Source: Smallanthus sonchifolius
Lineage: Eukaryota > Streptophyta > Magnoliopsida > Asterales > Asteraceae
Assembly: GCA_023525975.1 (NCBI GenBank)
Contig: CM042042.1
Coordinates: 5,339,501 to 5,403,500 of the forward strand
Length of the DNA stretch: 64,000 bases
Direction: 5' to 3'
Below, piece after piece: positions 33,421-44,637 of the stretch. The notes under the pieces were generated by a model, which ran no database searches, was not told where the DNA came from, and was given only the letters and a program-made list of their open reading frames with translations. The translations under genes and the position numbers were made by a program. The first letter of the stretch is position 1. The number at the start of each line of letters is the position of its first letter.

Positions 33421-36359
33421 GTGTGAGAAAAGTCTTGACAGAATAATTATTTTCATATTTTAAAAATGATAAGTATCTCAAATTAATTTTTAAATAGAAA
33501 GAATTGATTTTATGAAGATTTATATTAACATTATTTAAAAAGATCAAATTTCTATTCTAAAATAAATAGAAATTATTTATTTAAAACTTACAAAATTTAA
33601 TCTATATTTATTGCTAAACCCTACACTTAATTATTATTTACACAATTTATTTAAACATCCTTATGAAAATAAATTAAAGGAATTTATATTTAATATAAAA
33701 CATTTAATACATTTTTATAACTAAATGACTAAGTTACATATTTTATAAATAAATAAATAAGGTTACAATTATTTATTTAATTTACATTTAAACAAAAACT
33801 ATTTGTTTAGGTTATACTTAATCACCCCTAATACTTACATTATTTTTATAACTAAGTAAACAAATAATAAATTTTATTATTTTATTAATTAGTTATTCCA
33901 AACCCAAATTTTATACAACACCATTCAAGTACAACCCACTAACACCTACAACTTCAAATTCCTTATACACACATCCAATTTAATCTTAGACTTAGACATA
34001 GATTATTGTGCACACTATTAATTCAATACATATTACACTCTAGGTTAACGTTGTGCATTACGAAGACTCTAGTATCTCGTGTTAGCAACGTCTTCAAACC
34101 AAGTGGGTATTACATAGCCCCTTTTACTCTTTTACACTTTTTGGGGTGGAACATGAACACTATACAACACTATTACTTACACTTACACAAACTACACAAG
34201 TACAAATCCTCTTTACATTCATGTGTGCAATTTGAGCTTTATGCCCGAGTGCTAGTTGTACTAACTTTTGTGTGCGATTTATGTGCAATCATTAACTATT
34301 CAAGCCGACGGTAAACAATGATAGATCTATTGAGTCTGACAAACCCACCCAGGTAGGGTGATTTTGCCGACAACACAATTTTTGCATGCTAGTTACAAAG
34401 GTTTGATTGTACTTGGTTACACAATAGCTGCTCCCCATAAATGCCTTATTTTATCATGACATGTAAGGATTTGTTTATTTACGAACTATATGCTATCTAT
34501 ATACAAACCTGTGTATGCTCATCAACTTTTTAGTTGACCTTATTTTATTTATGTTTCAGGTACTAATGTGTGAGTTTGATCAAGATGTGCTACACATAGG
34601 CTTTGGACTTAGCTAATTTAAATAAAGAAGTTTATGTATTGCAATTATGTTTCTTTCTTGGATTTGGTTTTGTTTGAATATTTGAAATGAAATTTGACGA
34701 TTAATATATTTCAATTTAGTCAACCTTGTACTCATGAACAGTCTACATGTCTCGCCCCGATGATTCCGCCATCGGTCGGGGTGTGACATAATCCATATGG
34801 AACAACCGAGAGGCTTTGAAGACAAAGAACACCCCGAATACGTGTGTAAGTTGAAGAAAGCTTTATACGGCCTAAAGCAATCACCGAGGGCCTGGTTCGG
34901 GAAAATAAGTGAATTTCTTCAACATAATGGTTTTGAAATGGCATCGTCTGATGCTAGTCTCTTCGTGAAAATCAGCAGGGGCAAAGTGGTAGTCACCCTA
35001 GTTTATGTGGACGACTTAATTATCATTGGAGACGACGAAGAGGCAATCGAGCAACTAAAAGAAAACATGAGTATTCGATTTAGTATGAAAGACCTCGGCA
35101 AGCTAAGTCGTTTCTTAGTGCTGGAAATCGAATACAATGCAAAAGAGATCATTCTCAGTCAAAAGAGGTATTGCTTTGACCTGTTAAATAAATTTGGCAT
35201 GCTAGATTGTAAGCCTTTAAATACACCAATGGATACAACAGTAAGGTTATGTGTGGATAAAGGAAAAGAACTTGAAGACCCAAGTATGTACTGGAAAATA
35301 GTTGGAAGCTTAATCTACTTTACTCTTACCAGACCGGACCTAGCATTTGTTGTCGGAGTACTTAGCCGATATATGTAAAAGCCGAGAAAGCCACACTTAG
35401 AAGCCATTCGAAGAGTTCTGAGATACGTAAAAACAACCATGAGCTATGGAATTAAGTTTAACAGAGGTTCCAAGTTAGAATTGGTTGGCTATAGTGACGC
35501 GGACTATGCGGGTGATCTAGATACAAGGCGTTCAACAACAGGATACATATTTATGTTGGGCGGTAGTGCAGTTGTGTGGAGTAGTAAAAGGCAACCCACA
35601 GTCTCATTATCCACTACAGAAGCCGAATATAGGGCTGCTGCAATGGCAACCCAAGAGTTGGTGTGGTTACGACTGATTCTAAAAGACTTAAAGCTAGAAT
35701 TGGCGGAAGAAGAGGTGACTATGTATTGTGATAACATGTCATCAATTAAGCTCGCAGAAATCCAACTTTTCATGCTAGAACCAAACACATAAAGGTTCAC
35801 TATCACTTTGTGAGAAAAATGTGCTCAAGAAAGAAATTAATCTTGAGTACGTGAGCACTCACGACCAAGTCGCGAATGTGCTTACTAAAAGCTTGCGAGG
35901 TCCGAAGATAGTCAACTTCTGTAGTCGCATGAATATGGATGTTGATGTTGAGTGGTAGTAATAAATTTTACAACATCAAGGGTGGTTTGGTCGATCTCAA
36001 AGGGGTGGTTTGGAGGAGATCAAAAGTTCAGGGACTAAAGAGTTAATTTAGTAAACTTGTTAATTAAGTTTCTGTTAGTTTTTGAAATTCGTAGCAGTAA
36101 GAGTCAAAATAGGATAGCTAGTTTGAATTGGCTTCTTAGTATGAAAGCAAGGTATATATATATATATATGCCTTGAGTCAATAATTGTAATCGTATCTTT
36201 GTTTCGTTTTTGATTACTAAACAAGAGTCTTAGAGTTGTTCTACAAAATAGTTCTTGTTGGGGCTGTGATCCACTGGGTTATTGTTTAACAGTGCCCAAT
36301 ACACTGATAAAAGATTTAGACAAACTTAAATATTGTTTTTGGAATTGAAGTTGTAGAAA

Positions 36360-36689
36360 CTAAAGGACTTGTTTATCTCAAAGAAAATATTGGTTAGATC
36401 AATTTTAGTTCATAATCTAATTGAACCTAATTTTGTAACAAATGTATTGAAGAATGCTAGCAGTGATTTTGAGTTGCATAACATAACTGAATATCAATTT
36501 ACTTAACTTTTAACTCGTCCAGATATATCTTATATTATACGTTGTTTAAGATTGTTGTTGTATCTAAAAATGTTGTCATGGTAAAGGGGTTTGGTTAAAA
36601 GAGTAAGTTTGGGCTATAGTTTATTAGTAAGAACAACATTTGACCAATTACCTTGAGAAAGTTTACTCAATTCTCTTTCAACCTCATAT
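36360..36689 (+). mobile_element. Degenerate copia reverse-transcriptase relic
   Basis: The phrases NITEYQ and LLTRPDISYIIRCL are readable in one frame with a stop between them. A related scrap (NITEYQKLIGK) lies at about 42855-42895 behind the second CYP706 copy. It therefore predates the P450 duplication. Confidence 0.6.
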
Positions 36690-37056
36690 ATAGAAGTCCA
36701 TAGACTATTCTTATCTTCATGCTATATGTTTCCACAACCCATTAGTTGATTGTGAATATAGAAATGTATCATATAATTCAAACAACCATTGATTTTAGGA
36801 TCTAACAAGTTGCATGTGGCTTCTTAAAGACATGTCACATCCCCTACATTTCAAATTTTAAAGTTGCATGTGAATTATTAAAGTTAGTCGAAAAACAACG
36901 AGTTTAGAGACATCGCCCATGGCAAGGGCGATTGCTTTCCAGGGTTGGTCGACAAATAACTAATATTAGGCGCGATCTCCCTTTCAACCCTCACCAAAAC
37001 TCTCTACGCAACCTTAGTTTTATTATCATCACCCAAAAATGATTTCGGGTTATACG
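36690..37056 (+). repeat. Downstream part of the CYP706 duplication unit, copy 1
   Basis: Collinear with 42900-43255. Shared blocks include CTTATCTTCATGCTAT, ATAGAAATGTATCATATAAT, GATTGCTTT and ACCTTAGTTTTATTAT, ending in CACCCAAAAATGA. This shows that the tandem duplication included flank beyond the gene. Confidence 0.8.
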
Positions 37057-38250
37057 TCTAGTCCCCTTATTATTTCTCTATATTATTGACGGCGAATGTT
37101 TGAACGGTTAGGTTTTGAAACTGATCGTATCTCAGCCGGAATAACTAGACGGTTACGTTTTTTTCGGTCGGTTACCATACTATTCCCGCGTGAGATGATA
37201 CCCGTTCCCTCCGATGTTCCTCCGCGATCGGTACCCACGTCGCTTGTAACCTACGCGTGACACAAACTTCTAGTCCTTCCTTTTGTTTCGATTTTCTCAT
37301 TCCAGCTACCCACTCTCCCTCAATTCTCTCTGCAATTTTCCTTTCTACATCGAAGAAATGAACAACCTGAGACGATGATCGGAGGGTAAAGCCAAAGACG
37401 CAAACACTAACAGTAAAAGAAAAAAAAGGTATGACTACATAACAAAATTGATGGTTGTAGCAGATGAGATTTGTTCAAATCACAGTTGATTTAGTTCTAA
37501 TTGAAGTTTATTTTTCGTTTCTTCCAGAACCAGTTAAATCGGGAAGGAGAATTGGTTATTTACGATGATCTCGCAGTCATTTGTATTGTCGTAGAGAGGC
37601 GATAACATTGTGTTTCGTGATTGTGAGTTCTCTGCATATGAATTCATGCATGTATTTGCGGTAGATTCTGTATGATTCATGTGATTTGAGAAAGAATTTG
37701 GGGTTAATCATTCATAGTTACTTGAAATTACTAGCAACATGAATTATGTGTTAACCTAATTGGTATCTTTTGTGCAGCTATATTCGAAACGGTTGGAGAA
37801 AACCATGGCAAGATTTGTAGATTGAGAAAAGTTTCCACAAACATAGTAGAGAGTGGGCTCGACACTCAATATGTTAACACCATCATCATCCAAGACTTAC
37901 AGGAATTTCGGCTCGCACAGTTGTTCCTGCCATCTGGTAAATAAAAATAAAGTGGGTCAAATGGAGCAAATGTGTCAAAGTGTCAAACATTGACCAAAGA
38001 GTTCTTTTGACCCATACAACATGCATATTGATTCTTTGAGGATGTTAAGTGTCAAACGTTGACCAAAGAGTTCTTTTGACCCATACAACTTGCATATTGA
38101 CTCTTTGAGAATGTTAGAAATTTTTTGAAAGCAGTATTCTGTTTGAATTAGAAGATGAAAGCAAATTATGTTATTGTATTTTGTGTTTCTAACAGGAATT
38201 AGTGCTAATTACTCTCCTTTATGTGTTAACTGTATAAATTCTTTTTGGAG

Positions 38251-38373
38251 GTTGTGGAAGTCTCAACTTCAAAGACAGGAAAGCATGGTCATGCTAAATG
38301 TCTCTTTTTTGCAACTGATTTTTTCTGCAGAAAGAAACTTGAAGATATTATTCCTTCTTCAGACAATTGTGAT
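38251..38373 (+). pseudogene. eIF5A single-exon fragment
   Basis: One exon of 41 codons, starting VVEVSTSKTGKHGHAKC, is clearly eukaryotic translation factor 5A around the hypusine-modification loop (TGKHGHAK). It is followed by KKLEDIIPSS and CD. GAG acceptor and GTATGT donor fit the native exon. The flanking exons are absent, so no factor can be made. Confidence 0.88.
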
Positions 38374-39100
38374 GTATGTTTTATATACTTGAGTGTTAAG
38401 TTTCATGAAATTCTCTTTGGTTTTCATTAACATCCTCTTTGATTGCAGGTTCTACAACCCTTCTTTGGTCTCCTTTATACATGTATTACTGTTTATATCC
38501 AATAAAAACAAAAGAGCAGCGTGTCATTATAAAATATAAATAGCTTATTAACATTGTAAGACTTTTTTTACCTTTGTAAAATGCAGATAACTACTGTAGA
38601 AGAAGCCAATAACTCTATCTTTTATTAGGTCTAGGAGCAAATGTTGCTCGATCTTTCAGGAGGTACAATGAAATATTTTTCAAGCATGAGAAAACATTTG
38701 GGCCCCGAGGTCGTTGGATGGGCCATTTCTTTGAAATATACAATGAGCATTGTTTTGCTTGTGGGATTTGCTTTTAAACGAATATTATAATTTATATTGT
38801 GTTTGACTGCTGTAGATGGTTCTTATGCCCCTTATTATTGAGAAACTAGAGTGTTGCTGCTCACCATAAGATATTACTGGATCAATGACATGATTAGGAA
38901 TTAATGATGTTATATTGTTTTAGATAATAATAGAGATGATTGCAGGGGGTGCAGACTATTCATATGTGCAACACATGATGTCGAATATTCCCTCATTTCT
39001 TCCTGTTTGTATTTGAAGGTCGTACGCAGGTGATGTTGACCACGAGCAATACATTCGTAGACAAGGGTATACGTAGTTCATGTTCTTCACTTTTCCCTAG

Positions 39101-39371
39101 ATGTCTGAAGGATTTGGACCTGTTGAAGCCCAAGTTAGGGAGAACTCAACAATGGTAAATAAAGTTTTATTTTAGCTCTTGCTTTTACGTCCATCAAATA
39201 AAAATGTTCAATAATTATAATTTTCTGTAATTATTTAAATCTTGCTTTTACTCTGATGTTGTGTTCTCTTAGGTTGGTGTTGGAATGAAAATGGAAGGTA
39301 TTGAGGAGAATCCTGTGGTCTACGATCTCATGTCAGAAATGGCATTTTAGCCCACCAAAATTGATGTCATG
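39101..39371 (+). pseudogene. Alpha-N-acetylglucosaminidase (NAGLU-like) two-exon fragment
   Basis: Exon 39101-39154 ends in RENSTM and a GTAAAT donor. Exon 39273-39371 begins VGVGMKMEGIEENPVVYDL and continues SEMAF. These match consecutive exons of plant lysosomal-type alpha-N-acetylglucosaminidase. An in-frame TAG follows SEMAF, and the family Cys in VGVGMCMEG is replaced by Lys. It is a captured, non-functional fragment. Confidence 0.82.
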
Positions 39372-39879
39372 GTAGTATAAACTTCCATATTTTGTTGCTG
39401 CTAATTATTTATTACATTATATATATTTCAGAAATGGGTTGATTCATATTCAAGCAGACGATATGGATAATGGATTAATCAATTATGATTTTTTTCTCTA
39501 GCAGTAATGTACTAAACATCTATGTTTCCTTTAGGTTGATGCTATCTTCCATATAGGGACAACAAAAGCTCATCTACCTATACTACCCTCTTTCTGCTTA
39601 TGTAAAGGATTTTCTGTTAAAATGCCTTCAAAAGTATGAATTTTGTTTTTTGTTCCTGTGTTTGTTACTTTCTTATGCATTTACCTATTAATTTGATCAT
39701 CCATACGCAACAACTTTTCATTTTTTTATGTATAATCTACAAGTGTTTCCTCTTTGTACTAAATTCATAATGTTCACTGCCTATTTATGCTTTTATTTTA
39801 TTTATTGCATTTAAATTTCAATTGTGCTTGTAGGGAACAAGATCTCAAACCTAATGCATCAGGGTTGCTGCAGGTGATT

Positions 39880-40455
39880 CTCCATAGAATCAATTGAAGA
39901 ATCAATTGAACCAGGTCTCAGAATTGATCCTTATGCTACTGCTGAATGGAACTTTGGGTAAAATTCTTTATAAAATTCCATAAATATTTTAATTTCAGAT
40001 AAAGAATAAATTATACTCTAATTGTCATCTCAATTTAAGGGGATTTCATGTTTGGTTGGAATTAGTTTTAGAACAGATAATGGTCATTTCAAGGTCTGGC
40101 TTTGATATTTTTTTGATAATATTTTAATGTAAATTTAAATTTAAATTATATTATAGGAATTTGAATGAGTATGTAATGATGATGATTATATATGTATAGG
40201 CTGCTATGAGAAAATTCACAAGGCTCATAGTGAATATGATGAAATCAGAAAGATTATATGAGACTCAAGGTGGTTCAATTATTCTATATCAGGCAGTCAA
40301 AGCCACTCATATCACCAAGATGATCGAAAATTTGCAAAATTGTATTTCAACAAAGTTAATATGATAGATTGAAAGTGAATATGGACCGATGGAGTATGAA
40401 CTTGGAGCACTAGCTCGAGCGTATACAAAATGGGCAGCACAAATGGTTGTCTACA
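39880..40455 (+). pseudogene. Beta-galactosidase (GH35) multi-exon fragment
   Basis: Exon pieces at about 39912-39957 (LRIDPYATAEWNFG), 40040-40093 (GGFHVWL then FRTDNGHFK after a small deletion), 40200-40292 (MMKSERLYETQGG) and 40367-40455 (IESEYGPMEYELGA) follow the GH35 order. The usual ENEYG around the acid/base Glu reads ESEYG here. The third intron starts with GC instead of GT. There is no remainder of the 700-plus-residue enzyme. Confidence 0.85.
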
Positions 40456-40640
40456 TTTTAGCATTATGACATTAAAGAACCCGGCCACCGGACGGGTATA
40501 AAACTAGCTATTTTTAAGCGGACATCATTGTGCATCATTGCGCATATTATTATCATAACACCCAAAAATGAATTCCGGTTAGGTCGTTAGATAAAATCAT
40601 GGTAAAGTGTTGGTGTTCTTGCCCGAGACCCATGTAATGC

Positions 40641-40649
40641 TATATATAA
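40641..40649 (+). promoter_or_regulatory. TATA box of the second CYP706 copy
   Basis: TATATATAA preceded by CCATGTAATGC, as in copy 1. The start codon is 34 bases downstream. The core promoter therefore still looks sound although the gene is broken. Confidence 0.6.
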
Positions 40650-40682
40650 CGACCATCATTATGCATATCATTTCGACCAAAA

Positions 40683-42576
40683 ATGAAATCGAATTTCAAA
40701 GATAAGGTTTATCTCACTATGATCAACTATTGGTCATGGTGGTGGGAAGTCTACAATGAAACAGACGAGCTTGCTCGCATAATATTCACCATTTCGGTAC
40801 CAGTTTTAGCTCTTCTGTTATTAAAGTGGAGCGTATCGTTTACCCACAATGGAAGAACCCGATTTCCTCCAGGCCCATACGGCTTACCCATTTTCGGGTA
40901 CCTTCCGTTTTTGAGCCACAACTTACATGAAAGATTCACCGAGATGGCTCACAAATATGGTCCTATCTTTAGCCTAAACCTCGGAAGTAAGTTTCATGTG
41001 GTGGTTAACTCCATGGACCTAGCAAAAGTTGTGGCTCGTGAACTTGACCAGACCTTTGCTAACCGCAGTCCTACGGTGACAGCACTAACCATCACTTATG
41101 GTGCCCTTGATATTACATTTTCCAACAACAATGCACATTGGCGTAATATGCGAAAACTTTTGGTGAGCCACGTGATGAGCAATGCAAATCTTGATGCTTG
41201 TCAAGGTTTTAGAACAAATGAAGTGAGAAAAACAATAAGTAATGTTTATGGAAGGATGGGGACAGCAGTTGATGTTAATGAAATTGCTTTCGACACAGAA
41301 CTTAATGTTGTAACGAACATGTTATGGGGCTGCAGTAGCGATTCTGGTGATCTTTTTCATGGGTTTCGAGAAGTTGAGTTCAAGATTATCGAGTTACTGG
41401 CTGCACCAAATATCTCCGACTTTATCCCGATGTTATCTTGGTTTGATTTACAGGGAAGAAATAGAGAAATGCGGAAGCAAAAGGAACAATTTTATAGGAT
41501 TCTTGACCGCATAATCAAAGAAAGAATCGAAGCAAATTCTACGAAAATGGAGGGTGCAGTTGAGGAAGAAGGAAGGAAGGATTTTCTACAGAGCTTAAAG
41601 ACCAGAAAGATGATTCAACATCATTTGACATAGTTCACATAAAGGCTCTATTATTTGTATGTTTGTCCTAAACCTTCTCTTTTAGAAATGGGGGATTTAG
41701 GAAAAAGCATATGTATTCTAGGTGAAACATGAAATACAAATGATTTGCTTGTCACGTGAGCAGATCCAAGCTAGAATTTCTAAATCAGCTACCTCTAGGA
41801 GCAGATTTCCTAGAAACCACTTGGATTCCATTTTTCACCCCGCTAGAAATCGTTTGCTTTTTCCTAAATCCCCTGTTACAGCGGAATTTTTTTTTCTACA
41901 TTTTATTTTCATAAAACTACAAATTTACTAATTAAATAATCGATGACTATAATAACATGACATATTGACAGCAGCAACAGACACAACATCAACGCTGGTT
42001 GAATGGGTGATGGCAGAGATTTTACGTAATCCAGGTGTAAAGACAAAGATCCAGGAAGAATTAATTGAGGTTGTTGGTGTTAATATTGTTGAAGAATCTC
42101 ATCAGCCCAGATTAAAGTATATGGATGCAGTAGTTAAGGAGACATTCAGGGTACACCCTCCACTTCCTCTCTTAATCCATAGAAGCCCAGATGAGTCTTG
42201 CACGGTGGGCGGATACACGGTTCCAAAGGGTAGTATCTTATATATAAATGTTTGGGCGATCCAACGGGATCCCAAAAACTGGACCGATCCTTTGGAGTTT
42301 AGGCCAGATAGATTCGTGAACGGAAAATGGGATTACAATGGAAGTAATTTGAAGTTTTTACCATTTGGGTCGGGAAGAAGAATTTGCCCTGAAGTCCCCT
42401 TGGGGGAGAAGATGTTGATGTATATATTAGCATCACTCTTGCATTCTTTTGAGTGGATCTTGCCTAAAGATGAAGAATTTGAGCTTTCAGATGAGTTTGG
42501 ATTTGTGACCAAGAAAAGGAAACTACTGGTTGCTATACCTTTTCAAAGATTATCTGATGCAACCCTATACAAATGA
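40683..42576 (+). pseudogene. CYP706: CYP706 pseudogene, tandem copy of 27831-29847
   Basis: Exon 1 (40683-41656) and exon 2 (41959-42576) align closely along the intact gene. Three lesions are visible. First, ten bases are missing at about 41591, between two AG repeats, shifting the frame to a stop at 41631-41633. Second, the exon 2 acceptor AG has become AT (AATAACAT|GACATA against CATAACAG|GACATA). Third, the haem-loop Gly after Cys-Pro is Glu (RRICPE), which would harm even a repaired protein. The intron is shorter and lacks one arm of the copy 1 inverted repeat. Promoter and polyadenylation region remain similar. No active P450 can be expected, though a truncated transcript is possible. 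Confidence 0.93.
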
Positions 42577-42899
42577 TATAATTATGTTGTTCAATAAATA
42601 AAATATCATAGTTATATCTTTAAAATGATAAATTGTAAAGTCATCAAGTATTAAGAGAGCAAATATGTTATTCTGGTTTATTGTATAAACCGAAAAAATA
42701 AAAACCGAACGGTTTTCAAAAAACTAAAACCCGAACTTTCGATTTTGGGTTTGATTTTACGCCAAAACCGACCCATGCACACCCCCTAAATTAGATTAGT
42801 TGTCTATGTTCATCCTATTGAACAAAAATTGATAGTGGATGTTGAGTTACATAACACAAATAACATCACTGAATATCAGAAGTTGATAGGTAAGTTCTT
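42577..42899. other. Pseudogene 3' flank with MITE-like and copia scraps
   Basis: 42690-42785 contains AACCGAAC/CCAAAACCGA words ending in TGCACACCCC, typical of degraded hAT-type MITEs. 42800-42899 holds the copia scrap NITEYQKLIGK. Confidence 0.45.
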
Positions 42900-43255
42900 A
42901 TCTTCATGCTATTTCTTTCCACAACCCATAAGTTGATTGTGAATATAGAAATGTATCATATAATTCAACAACCATTGAATTTAGGATCCAACAAATTGCA
43001 TGTGACCTCTTAGTTACATGTCACATCCCCTTCATTTCAGAAATTAAAGTTGCATGTGAAGTATCAAAGTTGGTCGAAAAGAGAGGACAAGTTTGGAGAT
43101 ATTGCCGATGCAAAGGGTGATTGCTTTGTAGGGTTGGTTGACAAATCACCAATATTAGGCAAGATCTATCTTTCAACCCCCATACCAAAACTCTCTCTAC
43201 AACCTTAGTTTTATTATTTTTTCATCGTAACACCCAAAAATGAATTCGGGTTTTA
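42900..43255 (+). repeat. Downstream part of the CYP706 duplication unit, copy 2
   Basis: Collinear with 36690-37056, ending at CACCCAAAAATGAATTCGGG. The same short sequence also occurs just upstream of the pseudogene at about 40552. Confidence 0.8.
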
Positions 43256-43593
43256 CATAGTGAAAACCTATAAAATAATACAAAAAAATGAAAACTATAT
43301 ATCCTCATATTAGGTTACTTTAACGTTAAAAACTAACTAAACTTAAACTCAAGGGCTAAATTCACAACAAAGTCATAAAATATTGGGCTAAAATTACCAT
43401 TTTTAAAATTTGGGGCTAAACATGCAAAATAGACAAACCATGGGGGCTATTTATGCAATTAAATCATAAATAAATTAGAAATATACATTAACATAAACAA
43501 CTCACAAATTAAAAAAAAACAATACTATAAAACTTCTAAGATACAACACAAAGTCCCGTTTGTTTTCGATCGTTAGATATGTCCCAATTCAGC

Positions 43594-43830
43594 ACAAAGC
43601 CTTTTGTTGTAGTGGTAGCTCCATGACTTTCTAAATGGAATGTCATGGGTTCGAGTCTCGCTTGGGACAAATTGTTCCAGGTTGAGCCCAAGGGGTTTTC
43701 CCTGTTATGGTTTTCCTCATAAGTAGGTCCCGAGTTCAAGTCTGTTGCGATTACAATCCATTGGCAAAGACATGCATGACTCACATGTAAGGTTTAAGAA
43801 AGATGTTTTTTTTCAAAAAAAAAATGATAA
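43594..43830 (+). mobile_element. tRNA-derived SINE with target-site duplication
   Basis: Box A-like TGTTGTAGTGGTAGCTCC at about 43606 and box B GGGTTCGAGTC at about 43648 lie in a head that resembles a tRNA gene. The body ends in an A-rich tail at about 43815-43824. GTCCC[A/C]ATTCAGC flanks it at 43581-43593 and 43831-43843. Confidence 0.8.
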
Positions 43831-43839
43831 GTCCCCATT

Positions 43840-43930
43840 CAGCCAACATCATCATTTTATCATGTGGCGATGGTTCCAATATATAGAAGTGTCGTGTTCT
43901 TGCACGAGACCCTACCTTCAGTTAATATCC
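43840..43930 (+). promoter_or_regulatory. Remnant of a third CYP706 promoter
   Basis: GTGTCGTGTTCTTGCACGAGACCC at about 43891-43914 matches the upstream sequence of CYP706 copy 1 (TGTCGTCTTCTTGCACGAGACC near 27741). No P450 coding sequence follows. Confidence 0.5.
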
Positions 43931-44029
43931 GAAGCATACATCATGGACTAAAGTGTAATGTGTTTTATCTCACTATACACATGCGTGTGACTTCACCTCC
44001 TTGTATGTGAGACAATAAAAACTAGAGTA

Positions 44030-44345
44030 AAGTACACGGATGGTCATCTGGTTTATCAAAATTTTGAATTTGATCCTTAGTTTTTTAAAAGTAAATGGAT
44101 GATTTATGTGGTTTGCACTTTGTAACGCATTTAGTCCTCAGCCAACAAATCTAAAAGTTTTAGAAAGTCCAAGTTAAAGACTAAATGTTTTACAAAATGC
44201 AAACCACATGGACCACAAATGTAATTTTGGCAAAGTTTGGGTCTAAATGCGTTACAAAATGCAAACCCCATGACCTATTCGTGTACTTTCTGAAAGCTAG
44301 GGATCAAATCCAAAAATTTAGTAAACCAGAGGGACCATTGCCAAA
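44030..44345. mobile_element. MITE with inverted repeats of about 100 bases
   Basis: GTTTGCACTTTGTAACGCAT near 44119 is matched inverted near 44250, within arms of about 100 bases that include CTGGTTTA and AATTTGATCC. It is absent from the left inverted arm, which keeps the uninterrupted site, so it inserted after the inverted duplication. Confidence 0.7.
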
Positions 44346-44637
44346 AAAACATTTCTTTACTTTTAAGAGTCAAACAAAAAAAAATTTATACTTTTTGAAT
44401 ATTCTTAACAATTACTTTTACACATTAGTGTAATCAAATCATAATCATAATCAACTTTATTTAATTTGGAATTAGGAAATATTGTGAAATTAATCGGTTC
44501 AGTTAATCCAACCTATAAATCTTTATTATAATTAATGAGAGTTAGGTTATAGTAAAAAGAGTTTTAAAAATAAGAAGGGTAAGAAGGATTCTAAGCTTGA
44601 CATTTGTCATTTTATTGTTTTTAAAGGGATGGTATAA

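Larger units (their letters stand above)
32199..34788. mobile_element. Solo LTR of 2590 bases nested in the copia reverse transcriptase
   Basis: It starts TGTAACA and ends TGTGACA. It is flanked by the 5-base duplication TAATC at 32194-32198 and 34789-34793, exact hallmarks of LTR-element insertion. There is no coding sequence, internal repeat or second LTR, so it is a solo LTR left by recombination. Its length suggests a Ty3/gypsy lineage with long LTRs. Orientation is unclear because both ends can serve as the TG terminus. Confidence 0.88.
31480..36290 (+). mobile_element. Ty1/copia remnant split by a solo LTR
   Basis: 31480-32198 carries the end of integrase and the start of reverse transcriptase (WWSNEKEALPDT, VIEPETFNEA, NNAFLYGDLD). 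34789-35960 continues with EQPRGF, YGLKQSPRAWF, VYVDDLIIIG and RNase H (SDADYAGD, WSSKRQPTVSLSTTEAE). The two halves join exactly in frame once the insertion and one target-site copy are removed. Premature stops (near 31972, 32056, 32133 and 35376) and frameshifts show it is dead. A purine-rich tract and possible 3' LTR follow at about 35990-36290. The 5' LTR and gag are missing. Confidence 0.88.
37057..40507 (+). mobile_element. Gene-fragment mosaic, probable gene-capturing Helitron
   Basis: At least three unrelated gene fragments, all plus strand and with intact-looking splice sites, lie in order: eIF5A (38251-38373), alpha-N-acetylglucosaminidase (39101-39371) and beta-galactosidase (39880-40455). 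Keeping introns means genomic capture, not retrocopies. The right end has a hairpin CCCGGCCACCGGACGGG (40480-40496), TATAAAA and CTAG at 40504-40507, matching a Helitron 3' end, although the next base is C, not T. A TC near 37057 is a weak candidate for the 5' end. The first 900 bases look like a promoter and leader of an unrecognised gene. Confidence 0.6.

Noticed and set aside
33174..33547. 90-95 codon frames within the solo LTR
   Set aside because: They are created by the GC-rich motif cluster, and no family matches.
31480..35960. A functional copia element
   Set aside because: Several stops and frameshifts, a 2.6 kb insertion, and no 5' LTR or gag.
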